From contig NZ_JABCQF010000017.1 of NCBI RefSeq assembly GCF_015244705.1, forward strand, positions 1 to 32,161: DNA of 32,161 nt. Direction: 5' to 3'. Numbering within the stretch: position 1 is the first letter of the stretch; every line of letters starts with the position of its first letter. Under the pieces are notes generated by a model. It was not told the origin of the DNA, made no database searches, and saw only the letters and a list, made by a program, of their open reading frames with translations. Of this stretch, positions 32,052 to 32,161 are shown one piece after another. Both the position numbers and the translations under genes were made by a program. The DNA comes from Gluconobacter potus. GTDB taxonomy: Bacteria > Pseudomonadota > Alphaproteobacteria > Acetobacterales > Acetobacteraceae.

Positions 32052-32161
32052 CTGTGGGATCCGCCCTTCACGCAGATCCGCTTTCTCAGCATTTGTGTTG
32101 CGCTGCCTGGGAGCCGCGACCAGCGTTGCATCCAGGATCTGCCCTGACATCGGGAGATAAC
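32052..32161 (-). pseudogene. IS5-family transposase fragment (runs off the window)
   Basis: The minus strand reads GYLPMSGQILDATLVAAPRQ ... ADLREGRIPQ, matching residues in the first third of the transposase at 4814. The gene is interrupted at 32052 by the IS3-family element and continues past the window. It is a further, separate IS5 copy. Confidence 0.88.

Overview
The window looks like accessory DNA from an acetic acid bacterium (Acetobacteraceae; Acetobacter is my best guess). The family-level clues are a Zymomonas-type pyruvate decarboxylase, a three-subunit periplasmic FAD dehydrogenase with a triheme cytochrome c, and very dense IS3/IS5 insertion sequences. An iteron-type origin with a RepA initiator, two toxin-antitoxin pairs and a segregation module point to a plasmid, or to a plasmid integrated elsewhere. 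The species and the replicon type are inferred, not shown.

Positions 1-6300 are an IS-scrambled edge. An IS3-family end (1-182), an aldehyde dehydrogenase fragment cut at both ends (183-1120), a second IS3-family element whose orfB carries a one-base frameshift (1121-2424), a TetR regulator, a DUF488/DUF2945 pair, a broken YddG-like exporter, a complete IS5-family element (4737-6080) and a decayed IS3 relic follow one another.

Positions 6300-13376 are the plasmid backbone: VapBC with a palindromic operator, an HNH protein, then scpB - tyrosine recombinase - Api92/YubB-like protein - scpA. In this tight cluster the two condensin accessory subunits flank a Xer-like recombinase, and a dif/lox-like inverted repeat lies just upstream of the recombinase. 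A RelBE-like pair, eight iterons and repA follow. I see no ParA or ParB, so the Scp/recombinase cluster is the best candidate for partition or multimer resolution.

Positions 13377-15022 hold an intact IS3-family element and two abutting IS5 ends. Positions 15023-24962 are a metabolic cargo: a three-subunit membrane-linked FAD dehydrogenase with a lipocalin-like protein, pyruvate decarboxylase with a divergent LysR regulator, and a malic enzyme with its own divergent LysR regulator. Malic enzyme makes pyruvate from malate, pyruvate decarboxylase turns it into acetaldehyde, and the dehydrogenase passes electrons from an unidentified sugar, polyol or sugar acid to the quinone pool.

Positions 24963-32161 are nested mobile DNA. 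An IS5 copy is cut by an IS407-like IS3-family element, which is itself split by a 3.8-kb cryptic Tn3-family transposon with a perfect TGAAT target duplication. A further IS3-family element then sits inside another IS5 copy at the window edge. No tRNA, rRNA or CRISPR array was recognised.
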